From positions 74,245 through 138,244 of the forward strand of contig CAVOXO010000005.1 of the NCBI GenBank assembly GCA_963700425.1: a stretch of DNA of 64,000 nucleotides. Direction: 5' to 3'. How positions within the stretch are numbered: position 1 is the stretch's first letter; every line of letters starts with the position of its first letter. This document shows positions 55,738-64,000 of this stretch, in pieces. The notes beneath the pieces are model-generated. The model saw nothing but the letters and a program-made list of their open reading frames with translations, did not search any database and was not told the origin of the DNA. The DNA comes from CAVOXO01 sp963700425. Lineage in GTDB: Bacteria > Actinomycetota > Acidimicrobiia > Acidimicrobiales > Microtrichaceae. The position numbers were made by a program, and so were the translations under genes.

Positions 55738-56118
55738 GCACACTCGCCCGTGTCAGCGATGTCGAGTATCTCGGCGGCCGGTCCTTCGCGCGCCACCTTC
55801 ACCGACGGACTCGTACGTGAGCTCGACTTCACCAGCGCCCTACCCGGAGTGCTCACAACGATCGACAACGACGAGGCCTTCGCCGACGCCTGGGTCGACC
55901 CGGTTGCCGGAACCGTCGCCTGGCCCAACGGAATCGATCTCGACCCCGACGTCCTACACGGCGACCAGATGTCAGCATCCGCAGTCAAGCCGCACCTGCT
56001 GCCGCGAGTACCGGCTACAACAACCCTGACGCTGAACCTGCCGAGACGACACCCGCACGGCAGCCCCGAGCAACGTCGCCCCAACCGGCTCAGCCCGAAC
56101 GATCCGACGACACACTGA
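55734..56118 (+). CDS. DUF2442 protein, frameshifted and fused to an IS tail
   Basis: MSTLARVSDVEYLGGRS then, after a one-base change, RATFTDGLVRELDFTSALPGVLTTIDNDEAFADAWVDPVAGTVAWPNGIDLDPDVLHGDQ, the DUF2442 core (xFxDGxxGxVDLxxLLxG...F..v.VDpexGTIxWPNGxDLxPDxLY). After VKPHLLPR the frame runs into sequence resembling the transposase tail (PRRHPHGSPEQRRP for HRPHRSLEQRAPE), so the C-terminus is chimeric. DUF4160/DUF2442 pairs are suspected toxin-antitoxin-like modules; function unproven. Confidence 0.6.
56030..56117 (+). mobile_element. IS right-part remnant
   Basis: CGACACCCGCACGGCAGCCC and the later CAGCCCGAACGATCCGACGA then CACAC align with the 3' part of the transposase gene in copies A and B (CAGGCCAACCGATCCGACGA then CACAC). 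Truncated on both sides. Confidence 0.5.
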
Positions 56119-56126
56119 ATCTCCCC

Positions 56127-56211
56127 TGCGGGCGGCGAATACCTATCCGCCCAGTGTTTCCAGGCGTTTCAATCGGAGTGACCAGTCGATAGCGTGCGGC
56201 GCTCGTGACCC
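56127..56211 (+). mobile_element. IS left-end fragment interrupted by copy C
   Basis: TGCGGGCGGCGAATACCTAT then CCGCCCAGTGTTTCC through GTGACCAGTCGATAGCGTGC and GGCGCTCGTGACCC matches the first about 85 bases of copy D nearly base for base. It stops exactly where the terminal repeat of copy C begins. Confidence 0.65.
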
Positions 56212-57466
56212 TGAGGGTGCCTGCAACACGTACGACCCGTGATCCTGCGGGTTTCGGACATCCGACGGATACCGTCGCAGAGCGATGAACCGTGTGGGTG
56301 CCCAGAATTCGGTCGTGGAGCGGAATTGGGCGGATTCCCGCCAGTCTGCCGTCCATGTTCCGCATCCTCTACACGTTCCTCAGCACGATGGCTACGGCTC
56401 GCGGTTCGGTCAGGCCGCTCCAAGGACCTCGAGATCATCGTGCTACGCCACCAACTCACCGTTCTCCGCCGCCAGGTCGAACCGGCCGGCCGTCGACGAT
56501 GACGACCGGACACTGCTCGGCGCGATCGCCGCTGCGCTCCCCCGTCGGCTCCGCCACGGGCTGGATCGTCACACCCGACACCCTGCTGCGCTGGCACCGA
56601 CAGCCGAATCGCCCGACACTGGACCCAGCGCCATCGGACGGCCAGGCCGGCCACCCACCGCCGCCGACGATCCGCGACCTGATCGTCGAGATGGCCACCA
56701 ACAACCCGACCTGGGGCTACCGGCGCATCACCGGCGAACTCCACCGGCTCGGCCACCACGATCGGCGCGTCGACCGTGTGGCGGATCCTCAAACAGCGTG
56801 GCATCGACCCGGCCCCGAACCGCTCCAACGTGACCTGGACCCAGTTCCTGCGATCCCAAGCCGCCGTCGCCTGCGACTTCGCCACCATCGACACCGCGTT
56901 CCTGCGCCGCTACTACCTGCTGTTCTTCATCGACGTCACCACCCGCGAGGTGTTCTACGCCGGCATCACCACCAACCCGACCGGCGCCGTGGACCACCCA
57001 AGCAGCACGAAACCTGTTCCTACGCCACGGCGACCGACTCGACGACCGCCCGGGCGCTGGTTCGCGATCGGGGCAGCCAGTTCGTCGACAGCTTCGACGA
57101 GATCTTCCGCACCGAAGGCCTCAAGATCCTCAAGACCCCGGTCCGTACACCGGTGGCGAACACGTTCGCCGAACGCTGGATCGGCACCCTGCGCCGCGAA
57201 CTCCTCGACCGCACCATCATCTGGAACCACCGACAGCTCGAACGCCTCGTCATCGACTACATCGACCACTACAACGACCACCGACCGCACCGCTCGCTCG
57301 ACCAGCGCCCGCCGCGACCCGCACGACCCCGACCAACCCGCCCAGCCTGGCCTGCGAGTCGTCCGAACCACTCGGTGCGACGGCCTCATCAACGAATACC
57401 GAAACGCCGCCTGACCAGCGCACGACGCAATATCGGGCACCCACACGCGAGTTCTCGGCACCTTCG
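56212..57466 (+). mobile_element. Related insertion sequence, copy C (divergent subfamily)
   Basis: About 1255 bp from TGAGGGTGCCTGCAACACGT to, on minus, CGAAGGTGCCGAGAACTCGC. It carries a transposase only moderately similar to copy A. The ends are less alike than in copies A and B. Nested in a left-end fragment of an A-type element. Right boundary lies about 30 bases before the TMEM175-like stop. Confidence 0.6.
56355..57414 (+). pseudogene. Transposase of copy C, several frameshifts
   Basis: Reassembled: MFRILYTFLSTMATA, LEIIVLRHQLTVLRRQVE, TPDTLLRWHRQ, NNPTWGYRRITGELHRLGHH, IGASTVWRILKQRGIDPAPNRSNVTWTQFLRSQA, VACDFATIDTAFLRRYYLLF (Asp), ALVRDRGSQFVDSFDEIF (Asp), PVANTFAERWIGTLRRELLD (Glu), TRCDGLINEYRNAA. 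At least five frame changes. Same architecture as copy A but clearly a different subfamily. Confidence 0.72.
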
Positions 57467-57495
57467 ACGCGACGAACCTGGCCGCGCCGTTGGCG

Positions 57496-58167
57496 TCAGG
57501 AGTACTCGTCCGCGTCTTCGCTTGTTTCGGGGTGCTTGCGGAGGAGGGTGATGAGGACGAAGTACATGAGCGGCAGGCCGAGGTAGAGAAGGATGCTGAG
57601 TGTCGGCGTGATTCCCGCCACCGCCATGGCAAGGGCGTAGACGAGCACCGGAGCGGCCGCGAGGGCCAGTCCGAAGCGCCGACCCCGGATCGTCGGAGAG
57701 TCGAACAGCAGGGCGGGGTGCCGGATGACGTACCAGTACATCGCGACCCGGGCGAAGCTGGCGAGCATCAGGATGCCGCCGTAGACGCGGAGCACGATCG
57801 CTTCGTCGGGGTACTCGCCCAGGAGCGCGGCGGCGAAGGGAATCAGCGACGTCGGTAGCAGGAACACCAGGTTCAGCCACACGACGTCCCGGTTCACCGA
57901 GCGGATCTGTGCGAACAGGTCACGGTGCCACATCCAGTACATGCCGACGATCAGGAAGCTGATCACCCACGCCCACAGGGTCGGCCCGATCTCGTCGAGT
58001 GCACGCCTCAGCCCCTGCTCACCGAGATCAGCGGGAACGCTGATCTCGAGGACCAGGATCGTGATGATGATCGCGAAGACCCCGTCGGTGAACGCCTTCA
58101 CCCGTTCCGGGTCTCCCCGCCTCCTGTTCCGGTCGGTGTCGGTGTCGGGAGGGACGTCGTCACCCAT
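57496..58167 (-). CDS. TMEM175-like potassium channel family protein (DUF1211)
   Basis: 223 residues, unbroken, six membrane segments. RVKAFTDGVFAIIITILVLEISVP is the conserved pore-lining FSDGVFAIxxTLLVLxI motif of TMEM175/DUF1211 proteins; FLIVGMYWMWHRDLFAQIRSVNRDVVWLNLVFLLPTSLIPF follows as usual. One repeat, so it would form a tetramer. Predicted K+ channel at the inner membrane. Upstream ATG 58167. Confidence 0.87.
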   Translation of the reverse strand: MGDDVPPDTDTDRNRRRGDPERVKAFTDGVFAIIITILVLEISVPADLGEQGLRRALDEIGPTLWAWVISFLIVGMYWMWHRDLFAQIRSVNRDVVWLNLVFLLPTSLIPFAAALLGEYPDEAIVLRVYGGILMLASFARVAMYWYVIRHPALLFDSPTIRGRRFGLALAAAPVLVYALAMAVAGITPTLSILLYLGLPLMYFVLITLLRKHPETSEDADEYS

Positions 58168-58246
58168 GCCTATTGCTCCATGCGGGCGAGACCGGCGTGC
58201 ACGACCCCAGCGGCCTGCATGCCGCGGTCCACTCCGATTGGGCCGA

Positions 58247-59461
58247 TCACGGTTCAGTGCCGGCGTCGGGCCCTGTGGCCGAGCTGCTCTCTGCGCTCGT
58301 GTCTGTCTTCGACTCGGAGACGATCTCGTAGGTGTGACCCAGGTTGGACACTGTCGCCGTGATCAAGGCGGCAACCGGGAGCGCCATGAAAGCACCCATG
58401 GGTCCGGCGATGGCCCCTCCTGCAAGTGCTGCCCCGAAGGCGACTCCACCGTTCAGCTCCATGGTCTCCGCGCTCAGACGGGGGCTGAGCCAGTAGTTCT
58501 CGGCCTGCTGATAGATGAGGGTCCACGCCAACAGGATGAGTGCCGAGGCGAGGCCTTGGTCGCCCAGGGTCACCAGGATCGGCACCGCGGCCCCGATGTA
58601 GGTGCCCACGGCCGGAATGAACTCGGCAACGAAACCTTCGAACAGCGACAGGGGGAGCGCGTAGGACACCGGCACACCCACGGCGACCATGACGGCGAAG
58701 AACAGAGTGCCGTTGATGATCATCAGCAACAGGCGCGAGTAGAAGTAGCCGCCGGTCTGTTCGATGGCCGTGTCGGAGATCCACGAGTAGACGCGTTGAC
58801 GGTGAGGCGGCATGCGTGACAGCAGGGAGCGACGGATCCGCTGGTTGTCCGCGGCGAAATAGAACGTGAACAGGCCGATGGTGGCGAGGTCGAACACGAT
58901 TCCCAGCCCGGACGACGCAAGTCCCAGAACCTTGTCGGTCCAGCCGCTGAGGGCGTCACCGGTCTTGCCGGCCGCATCGCGGGCGGAGGACTGTTCGATG
59001 GCGGTGACACCCAGCCCATCCTCGGTCCACTCGTTCACGCTCTCGATCCAGTCATCGCCGTTGTCGGCGACCTCACCCGCGAAGTCGGCGATCGCGGGGA
59101 TCAACAGCAGCACCATCGTGAGCACCAGGAGCACCAGCGCCGCGTAGATGGCACCCACTGCGGCGCCCGGACGCCATCCCCGCTTCTCGTGCAGGTGCTG
59201 AACCGCTGGGATCATCGCAGCCGCGAAGAACACCGAGACCACGAGCAGGAAGACCAGGTGCTCGGCGCGGAACACCACAACGACCCCGATCGCCACCAGA
59301 ACTCCCGTCGCCACGACCTTCCACAAGGACTCCCAGACGAACCGATCCACCCACTCGGGCTTCTGCGGTCGCTCCTCGCGTTCTGCTTCCCTCTGCTGCG
59401 CCGCGGCAACGACATCGGCCGGAGGAACCGGCCTGGCAACATTTCGGTCCTCGCTTGGCAT
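58247..59461 (-). CDS. AI-2E family transporter
   Basis: 404 residues from ATG 59461 with GAGAGGAG upstream. An acidic/charged cytoplasmic N-terminus (60 residues) precedes membrane segments VVATGVLVAIGVVVVF and LVFLLVVSVFFAAAMIPAVQHL; the C-terminal half has the family motif FIPAVGTYIGAAVPILVTL and QQAENYWLSPRL. The family covers YdiK/TqsA-like permeases, some being Na+/H+ antiporters. Substrate unknown. Runs in the same direction as the TMEM175-like gene but 79 bases upstream of it. Confidence 0.86.
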   Translation of the reverse strand: MPSEDRNVARPVPPADVVAAAQQREAEREERPQKPEWVDRFVWESLWKVVATGVLVAIGVVVVFRAEHLVFLLVVSVFFAAAMIPAVQHLHEKRGWRPGAAVGAIYAALVLLVLTMVLLLIPAIADFAGEVADNGDDWIESVNEWTEDGLGVTAIEQSSARDAAGKTGDALSGWTDKVLGLASSGLGIVFDLATIGLFTFYFAADNQRIRRSLLSRMPPHRQRVYSWISDTAIEQTGGYFYSRLLLMIINGTLFFAVMVAVGVPVSYALPLSLFEGFVAEFIPAVGTYIGAAVPILVTLGDQGLASALILLAWTLIYQQAENYWLSPRLSAETMELNGGVAFGAALAGGAIAGPMGAFMALPVAALITATVSNLGHTYEIVSESKTDTSAESSSATGPDAGTEP

Positions 59462-59640
59462 CGGAAGCTCCTCTCCCGGCACGTGGCGCGTGACCGAGCG
59501 TGTGCCGAGTGAATCGCCCTGGGCCTGATGGAGGCTCAGGGGTTGGGTATTCAGCCCCGGTTGGGGTGATCTGGTGGTCGGGGTAGAACGCAGTTGTTGT
59601 TGAGATCGACCCGACGAGACGCCGCAGGTACCCTCGCGAG

Positions 59641-60803
59641 ATGGCGGGAGGGGCAATTTTGCGGTCTTCTCGGCGACGGGCGGGACTGGTTCTGGCGGCG
59701 GTGACGTTGGTGATGGCTGCGTGCAGCCCTCACCCGCCGACTCGGTTCCAGCCGCTCGGCAGCTCGGCGGCGTTCTCCGAGCTGCACCTCACCCGGTCCG
59801 ACGGGATACCGATAGGCATTGCCGACCCCGACATCCTCAAGGTCGGCGACACGTGGTACCTGTATGCGACCACCAACACCGAGGCGGGCTTCGAAGCATG
59901 GAGCTCCGACGATCTCATCACCTGGGACTACGAGGGATTCGTGTGGACGCCGACACCGGGGTCGTGGAACGACAATGGTGCGTACTGGGCGCCGGATCTC
60001 TACGCGAGCCCGAACGGGGTCTTCCTCTACTACACCGCCGGGAACAAGATCGGCGTGGCCCGCGCCGAGTCTCCACTCGGCCCCTTCGTCGAGGTGTTCG
60101 ATCATCCCCTCGTCGGCAGCGGCTACGGCGGGGTGGGCGACGGTCACTACTGGGGCTCTGCGGATGCTCCGGTCCCGCTGCTCGACTCGGATGAGAACGC
60201 GATCGACGCGTTCCTCTTCGAGGCGTCCGACGGTTCGCTGACCCTGTACTTCTCGATGTACCCGGTGCTGGGCATCGCTGTGCTCGCCGCAGTACCGATG
60301 ATCGACGAGATCACGCCGGCACCGGGACCAGCCACTGTGGTCCTCGAGGCGAACGTGTTCAGCTGGGAGCTCTTCATCCGAGAGGCGCCCGTGGGTGACC
60401 GAACGAGATGGGGTGTTCCATCTCACCTATTCCGGGGCCGGGGCGGACACGACCTGCTACGCGATCGGTGAGGCAACCGCCACGAACCCTCTCGGCCCAT
60501 TCACCCGCACAGGACCCGCCCCCCTCCTCCACGACGACCCATCCGTCGGCTTCTACGGACCCGGGCACCACGCCATCACCGAGGGACCCGATGGCGACCT
60601 GGTCATGTTCTTCCACACCAAGGACGACTACGAGGGTGGTTACGAACGGCATCTGCGCTGGGCACCGGTGTCGGTCGACGCCACGGGAAACCTGCAGCAT
60701 CGACGGCACCGCCCCCGGGAACTCCACCACGGGCACCTCGTCCTGCCGCGTTCGGCTGACGTTCCGAGGTGGCTCGACCGTCGGTATTCTTCGGCGCTCG
60801 TGA
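59641..60803 (+). CDS. GH43-like glycosidase lipoprotein, frameshifted, 3' end altered by IS
   Basis: About 385 residues over two frame changes. Signal with lipobox (LVLAAVTLVMAAC), then IADPDILKVGDTWYLYATTN (catalytic base Asp), GAYWAPDLYASPNGVFLYYTAGN, PLGPFVEVFDHPLVGSG, VLEANVFSWELFIREAP, VFHLTYSGAGADTTCYAIGEATATNPLGPF, GPGHHAITEGPDGDLVMFFHTKDD. This is the five-bladed propeller of GH43/arabinanase enzymes. The stop codon falls in an IS-derived sequence, so the native C-terminus is probably lost or changed. Exported; acts on arabinan or xylan side chains. Confidence 0.76.
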
Positions 60804-60863
60804 CCCCGCTCCCCGTCTTCGCTCGATTGGGTCTGACCCGGTTCCGCTGGGTGTTCTCGACCG
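60780..60863 (+). mobile_element. IS left-part remnant (transposase N-terminus)
   Basis: From GTG 60800 it reads VTPLPVFARLGLTRFRWVFSTG, matching VTLFPTFARLLVTRFRWVFATG of copy A. Nothing of the element follows. It overlaps the end of the GH43-like gene. Confidence 0.65.
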
Positions 60864-60865
60864 GA

Positions 60866-61231
60866 CTACTCGCGGAGCTCCACGTCGACGGGGTGGGTTG
60901 CCAGCCCGTAGACCACCGAGACACAGATCACCGCGCCGATGAGCGACTGGGTGGGTTGGATCTCCGCCCACGCCACGTTGCCGATCGTCGCCATGAGCGC
61001 GACGGCGATGCCGGTCCAGCGGGCCCAGCCCTTTCCGTAGAAGGCGCCGATGCCCGCCGCGAGCACGGCGGTCCCGACGACCAGCGACGCTCCGCCCCAC
61101 AGCTCGAGGTTCCGCTCCGCCAACACCAGGTCGGCCTGCCGATCGTCGTAGCGGAACGCCCACACGCCGTTCACCAGCCCGACGATCCCACCGCCGAAGA
61201 GCATGATCGCCGCGTAGGTCGCCCATCGGCG
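60866..61231 (-). CDS. Small membrane protein (DUF7144-like), N-terminus truncated
   Basis: About 122 residues, four membrane segments. RRWATYAAIMLFGGGIVGLVNGVWAF, LELWGGASLVVGTAVLAAGIGAFYGKGWARWTGIAVALMATIGNVAW, and SLIGAVICVSVVYGLATHP match actinobacterial four-TM proteins of the DUF7144 type. A stop directly precedes RRWATY, where a start is expected some residues earlier; ATG 61204 is the first start but cuts into the first helix. The truncation point coincides with a junction to unrelated sequence. Confidence 0.55.
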   Translation of the reverse strand, partial: RRWATYAAIMLFGGGIVGLVNGVWAFRYDDRQADLVLAERNLELWGGASLVVGTAVLAAGIGAFYGKGWARWTGIAVALMATIGNVAWAEIQPTQSLIGAVICVSVVYGLATHPVDVELRE

Positions 61232-61523
61232 CTACGAAATCAGACCGTTCACCGTCCGGTTCGTCCCGAGCCGCCACTCGAAGCTGATCGCCGGTCGGAT
61301 GTGGACCCGCGGCTTCGTCGGTCGTGTCGTCGCGGCGCTCGATCCGGCGCTGGTCGTGGCCCACCACCACGACGACTTCTTCCGGCCGGTCGACGCGCCG
61401 ATGGGCTTCTCGTTCAACGTGAACCTGGGAGGGTTCGTCGAGGACCTGCACTGGGTGGCGCCCCACGTCCCGCTACGAACACCCGAGCCGCTCCAGACCG
61501 TGACCGCGGGAACCAGCCCGTGA
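61218..61523 (+). pseudogene. MBL-fold hydrolase C-terminal fragment
   Basis: The frame reads RYEIRPFTVRFVPSRHSKL, GFVGRVVAALDPALVVAHHHDDFFRPVDAPMGFSFNVNLGGFVEDLHW and stops. VxAHHxDFFRPLDAPMGFSFNVNLxGF is the C-terminal pattern of UlaG-like metallo-beta-lactamase-fold hydrolases. The N-terminal two thirds with the HxHxDH motif are absent; upstream sequence belongs to the opposite-strand membrane protein. Confidence 0.6.
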
Positions 61524-61620
61524 GCACGACGGCGAGTCGGGCCCGGGGAAGAACTCATCCGACCAGGATTCGTCGTTTGCGGCGGGGCGCGGGGGCGCCG
61601 GCCAGCGCGTGCGACGCGGT

Positions 61621-62727
61621 TCACTCGATGGGGCCGACCGCGACGACACCGAGCGCTGCCTCCTCGCGGCCGTCCACCCGCAGCAGATCGTTGACGGGCC
61701 CGTCGAGAAACGCTCCGACCATGCAGGCCCCCAGTCCCGCGGCCTCGCCGGCGAGGTACACGTTCTGAGCGATGTGCCCCGCTTCCCAACAGACGTACCG
61801 GTAGTGGCGCTGGTGGTACTTCCATCGTGTCCGCTGGAAGTACCCGGTGAGAACCAGGACCACCGGTGCGGTCCGGAGGAAGTTCTGTCCCAGTCCGGCG
61901 ACCACCAGATCGCCTCCGACCGAACCGACACGGACCGGATCCAGTGCCCGCTGCCGGACATCGACGTGGTAGACGCCGGCGTCGATCCCCTCGACGCGGT
62001 TCACCGCCACGTACGTCTCGATCGGATACAACGCGCCCGCCGACGGGGCGGTGCGCCGCCCGTCGTCAGACGTGATGCCGGTCGCCGCGTGCACGACCCA
62101 GGCCAACTCCTGGGCCGTCATGGCACGGTCGGCGTACTCACGCCGTGACCGTCGCTGCCCGATGGCCTCCGCGACGCTCATGTCGGGTGGACGGTCGACG
62201 GGTGGCAGCGCGATCGAGTCGACCCCGGCCGACCCCTTGTAGCGGGCCGGTCGGCGCCCCCAGTCGAGCAGGTTGCTCAGCAGACCATTCACGCCCAGGG
62301 AGCTCTCACGGTGATAGAAGAATCCGACGTCTCCACCGTCGAAGCGCCCCGGGGACGCCTCGGACCGGGCGATCCACCCCAGCGCCCCACCGGCGGTACC
62401 CGCCGCGAGCGAGGTGAGGACGGATCGTCGGGAGCGGCCGGCGCGCCCCGCGGTCGACGTGGTCGGCTCTCCGGTGTTCCGACGGTGTTCGGACGATTGG
62501 AGTGCGACCTCACCGGTCCGCCGGCCGGCTGAGCGGGCGCGGACGAACGGCCGCCAGTGGAAATAGAGGTGAACGGCGACGAGGACCGTCATCGCGTACC
62601 CGATCCGCGAGTGCAGTCGGAACTCGTGCAGGTCGAGCCGGTCGACGAAGATCCCGGTCGCGACCACGCCGACCACCGACGTGAGCAGCAGCAGATCGAG
62701 CACGTACCTCACGGTGCTGCGGCGCAT
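61621..62727 (-). CDS. Membrane-anchored SagB-type nitroreductase-fold protein
   Basis: 368 residues, unbroken. N-terminus: two membrane segments (YVLDLLLLTSVVGVVATGIFV, LHSRIGYAMTVLVAVHLYFHW) with histidines as in DUF4405/cytochrome-b-like domains. A Tat-like segment follows (SRRSVLTSLAAGTAGGALGW). The C-terminal half is a SagB-type FMN oxidoreductase: FFYHRESSLGVNGLLSNLLDWGRRPARYKG, IGQRRSRREYADRAMTAQELAWVVHAATGIT, RTAPSAGALYPIETYVAV, HIAQNVYLAGEAAGLGACMVGAFLD. SagB oxidises azolines in RiPP biosynthesis in one branch; here no RiPP partner genes are present. A redox role coupled to a membrane cytochrome domain is inferred. Confidence 0.78.
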   Translation of the reverse strand: MRRSTVRYVLDLLLLTSVVGVVATGIFVDRLDLHEFRLHSRIGYAMTVLVAVHLYFHWRPFVRARSAGRRTGEVALQSSEHRRNTGEPTTSTAGRAGRSRRSVLTSLAAGTAGGALGWIARSEASPGRFDGGDVGFFYHRESSLGVNGLLSNLLDWGRRPARYKGSAGVDSIALPPVDRPPDMSVAEAIGQRRSRREYADRAMTAQELAWVVHAATGITSDDGRRTAPSAGALYPIETYVAVNRVEGIDAGVYHVDVRQRALDPVRVGSVGGDLVVAGLGQNFLRTAPVVLVLTGYFQRTRWKYHQRHYRYVCWEAGHIAQNVYLAGEAAGLGACMVGAFLDGPVNDLLRVDGREEAALGVVAVGPIE

Positions 62728-62857
62728 GGCCCGCTCCTCTCCCGCACGCGATGGTCGGCGGACAGGTTGGTTTCAGCACCCGACCGTACCGTCGGCGGCG
62801 GCCGGGGCACGTCGCGGCGCGATCGAACGAACGTCGCAGCGCTGCCTACGATCGGCG

Positions 62858-64000
62858 TGAGGGTGTCGAATACGCATCCGCCCTGTGTTCCGGGCGTTCC
62901 ATCGGTGTGACCAGTCGATCGCGTGCGGCGCTCGTGACCCTGTTTCGGACGTTCGCCCGCCTGCCCGTGACCCGATTCCGGTGGGTGTTCGCCACCGGAG
63001 ACGCTCTCGACGCCGAGATCCTCGCCCTCCGTCATCAGGTCCTGCTGGTGCTGCAACGCCAGATCGGACGACCACACTTCACTGACACCGACCGGACGAT
63101 CCTCGCGGTTCTCGCCTCAGCGATGGGACGCGCCCGCCAGCGAACCGCGTTCCTGATCGTCCGCCCCGAGACCATCCTGCGCTGGCACCGCCGCCTCGTT
63201 GCGCGTCATTGGACCCAGCCACCCACCGCCCCACCCGGGCGGCCACCGATCGACCCCGAACTCCGGCGACTGACCATCCGACTCGCACGCGAGAACCCCA
63301 CCTGGGGCTACCGCCGTATCCACGGCGAGCTCCTTCGCCTCGGCCGCAGTGTCGCCGCGTCAACGGTCTGGAAGATCCTCCGCACCGCGGGCGTCGACCC
63401 GACCCGCGACCGCACCGGACCGTCATGGTCCGACTTCATCCGCTCCCAAGCCAGCAGCCATCGTCGCCACCGATTCCGCGTGCGTCGATACCGCGTTGCT
63501 CCGCCGGTTTCATGTCCTGTTCGTCATCGAGATCGGCTCGCGTCGGGTGCATCTCGCGGGGATCACCACCCACCCGACCGGGCCCTGGACCACCCAAGCG
63601 GCCCGCAACCTCCTCATGCGGCTCCCTGACACGCACGGCTTCCGATTCCTGATCCGCGATGGCGCGGGACAGTTCACCGCGTCATTCGACACCGTCCTCG
63701 CTGGCGCCGGGATCACGGCCATCCGGACACCGCCACGCGCCCCGCAGGCCAACGCGTACGCCGAACGATGGGTCCGGACCCTCCGCCACGAGCTCCTCGA
63801 CCGCACGATCATCTGGAACGAACGCCAACTCCGAACCCTGCTCACCGAGTACCTCGCCCACTACAACGAGCACCGCCCACACCGCAGCCTGAACACCCAC
63901 CGGCGGCCACATCAGCACTCCGAGGTGGCAGCTTCGACGCGCCCCGACCTCAGGGCCCACGCCATCGACTCAACCGCGGCCGCCCCGACCCAGCCACGGA
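62858..64000 (+). mobile_element. Insertion sequence copy D, right end deleted or beyond window
   Basis: Left end TGAGGGTGTCGAATACGCAT then CCGCCCTGTGTTCCGGGCGT, nearly identical to copy A. The transposase body is complete up to HRPHRSL, after which 113 bp present in copy A are missing. The sequence beyond (from about 63895) does not match the other copies, so the right end cannot be placed. Confidence 0.72.
62934..64000 (+). pseudogene. Transposase of copy D, one frameshift and C-terminal deletion
   Basis: Begins VTLFRTFARLPVTRFRWVF. It has an in-frame extra codon (VLLVLQRQ), one extra base near 63450, and keeps the DDE residues (SACVDTALL, LIRDGAGQFTASF, NAYAERWVRTLRHE). After HRPHRSL the frame changes to NTHRRPHQHSEVAAST and stays open to the window end, because an internal deletion removed the native TTCGGLINEYRTAA end. 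Confidence 0.75.

Noticed and set aside
57440..57490. Lipoprotein-like FSGTFDAT reading right of copy C as another disrupted paralogue
   Set aside because: The match to the lipoprotein terminus is only the TFDA core and lies largely within the IS terminal repeat itself.
1..64000. CRISPR array, rRNA operon or prophage
   Set aside because: No regularly spaced repeats, no conserved rRNA segments and no phage structural genes were seen on either strand.

Overview
The window is high-GC DNA with dense gene packing, GTG starts and ATGA/GTGA stop-start overlaps. Gene content (bacterial P450s, SCO6745-type and MpaB-type proteins, DUF4242, an AfsR-like regulator, Tat lipoproteins) points to a high-GC actinobacterium. 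An Acidimicrobiia-like environmental lineage is a reasonable guess but is not proven here. There are no rRNA genes, complete tRNA genes or CRISPR arrays.

Layout. 0-4.9 kb: an edge-truncated beta-helix protein, a P450, two alpha/beta hydrolases and a small lipoprotein. 4.9-13.9 kb: flavin monooxygenase, two OsmC paralogues, methyltransferase, DUF4242 protein, a large winged-helix/ATPase/TPR regulator, PIG-L deacetylase and the AzlCD exporter. 14-17.8 kb: ClC-family channel, then a sulfatase followed by its formylglycine-generating enzyme. 18-22.8 kb: a four-gene aromatic-catabolism-type operon (VOC, SDR, FAD monooxygenase, FAH hydrolase) with a divergent TetR gene. 22.9-24.7 kb: an ArsR-SRPBCC-YjbR-like-DUF2461 operon. 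26-31 kb: secreted or Tat proteins of unknown function and a CmcJ-like protein. 30.9-35.5 kb: an operon of alcohol dehydrogenase, SDR, sulfotransferase and an alkylsulfatase-like MBL protein. 35.8-44.4 kb: carbohydrate enzymes (GH4, GxGYxYP, GH10), a secreted lipase and a second P450. 44.8-64 kb: short operons interleaved with insertion sequences.

Mobile DNA. From about 38.9 kb onward one IS family (DDE/rve transposase, about 1.27 kb, imperfect terminal repeats resembling TGAAGGGGCCGAGAACTCAT) is present as one intact copy, two damaged copies, a related nested element, a 259-bp internally deleted derivative and several solo ends. These pieces truncate or fuse to neighbouring genes.

Sequence quality. 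Many genes read only after one to about eight frame changes. The frame changes are mostly single-base insertions outside homopolymers, the protein motifs between them are intact, and they cluster in blocks (4.9-12.8, 26.4-28.7, 39.5-44, 50.6-57.4 kb) beside clean blocks (12.9-20.9, 21.5-25.9, 28.9-34.2 kb). I read most of these as sequence error rather than gene decay, and give whole-gene coordinates spanning the breaks.
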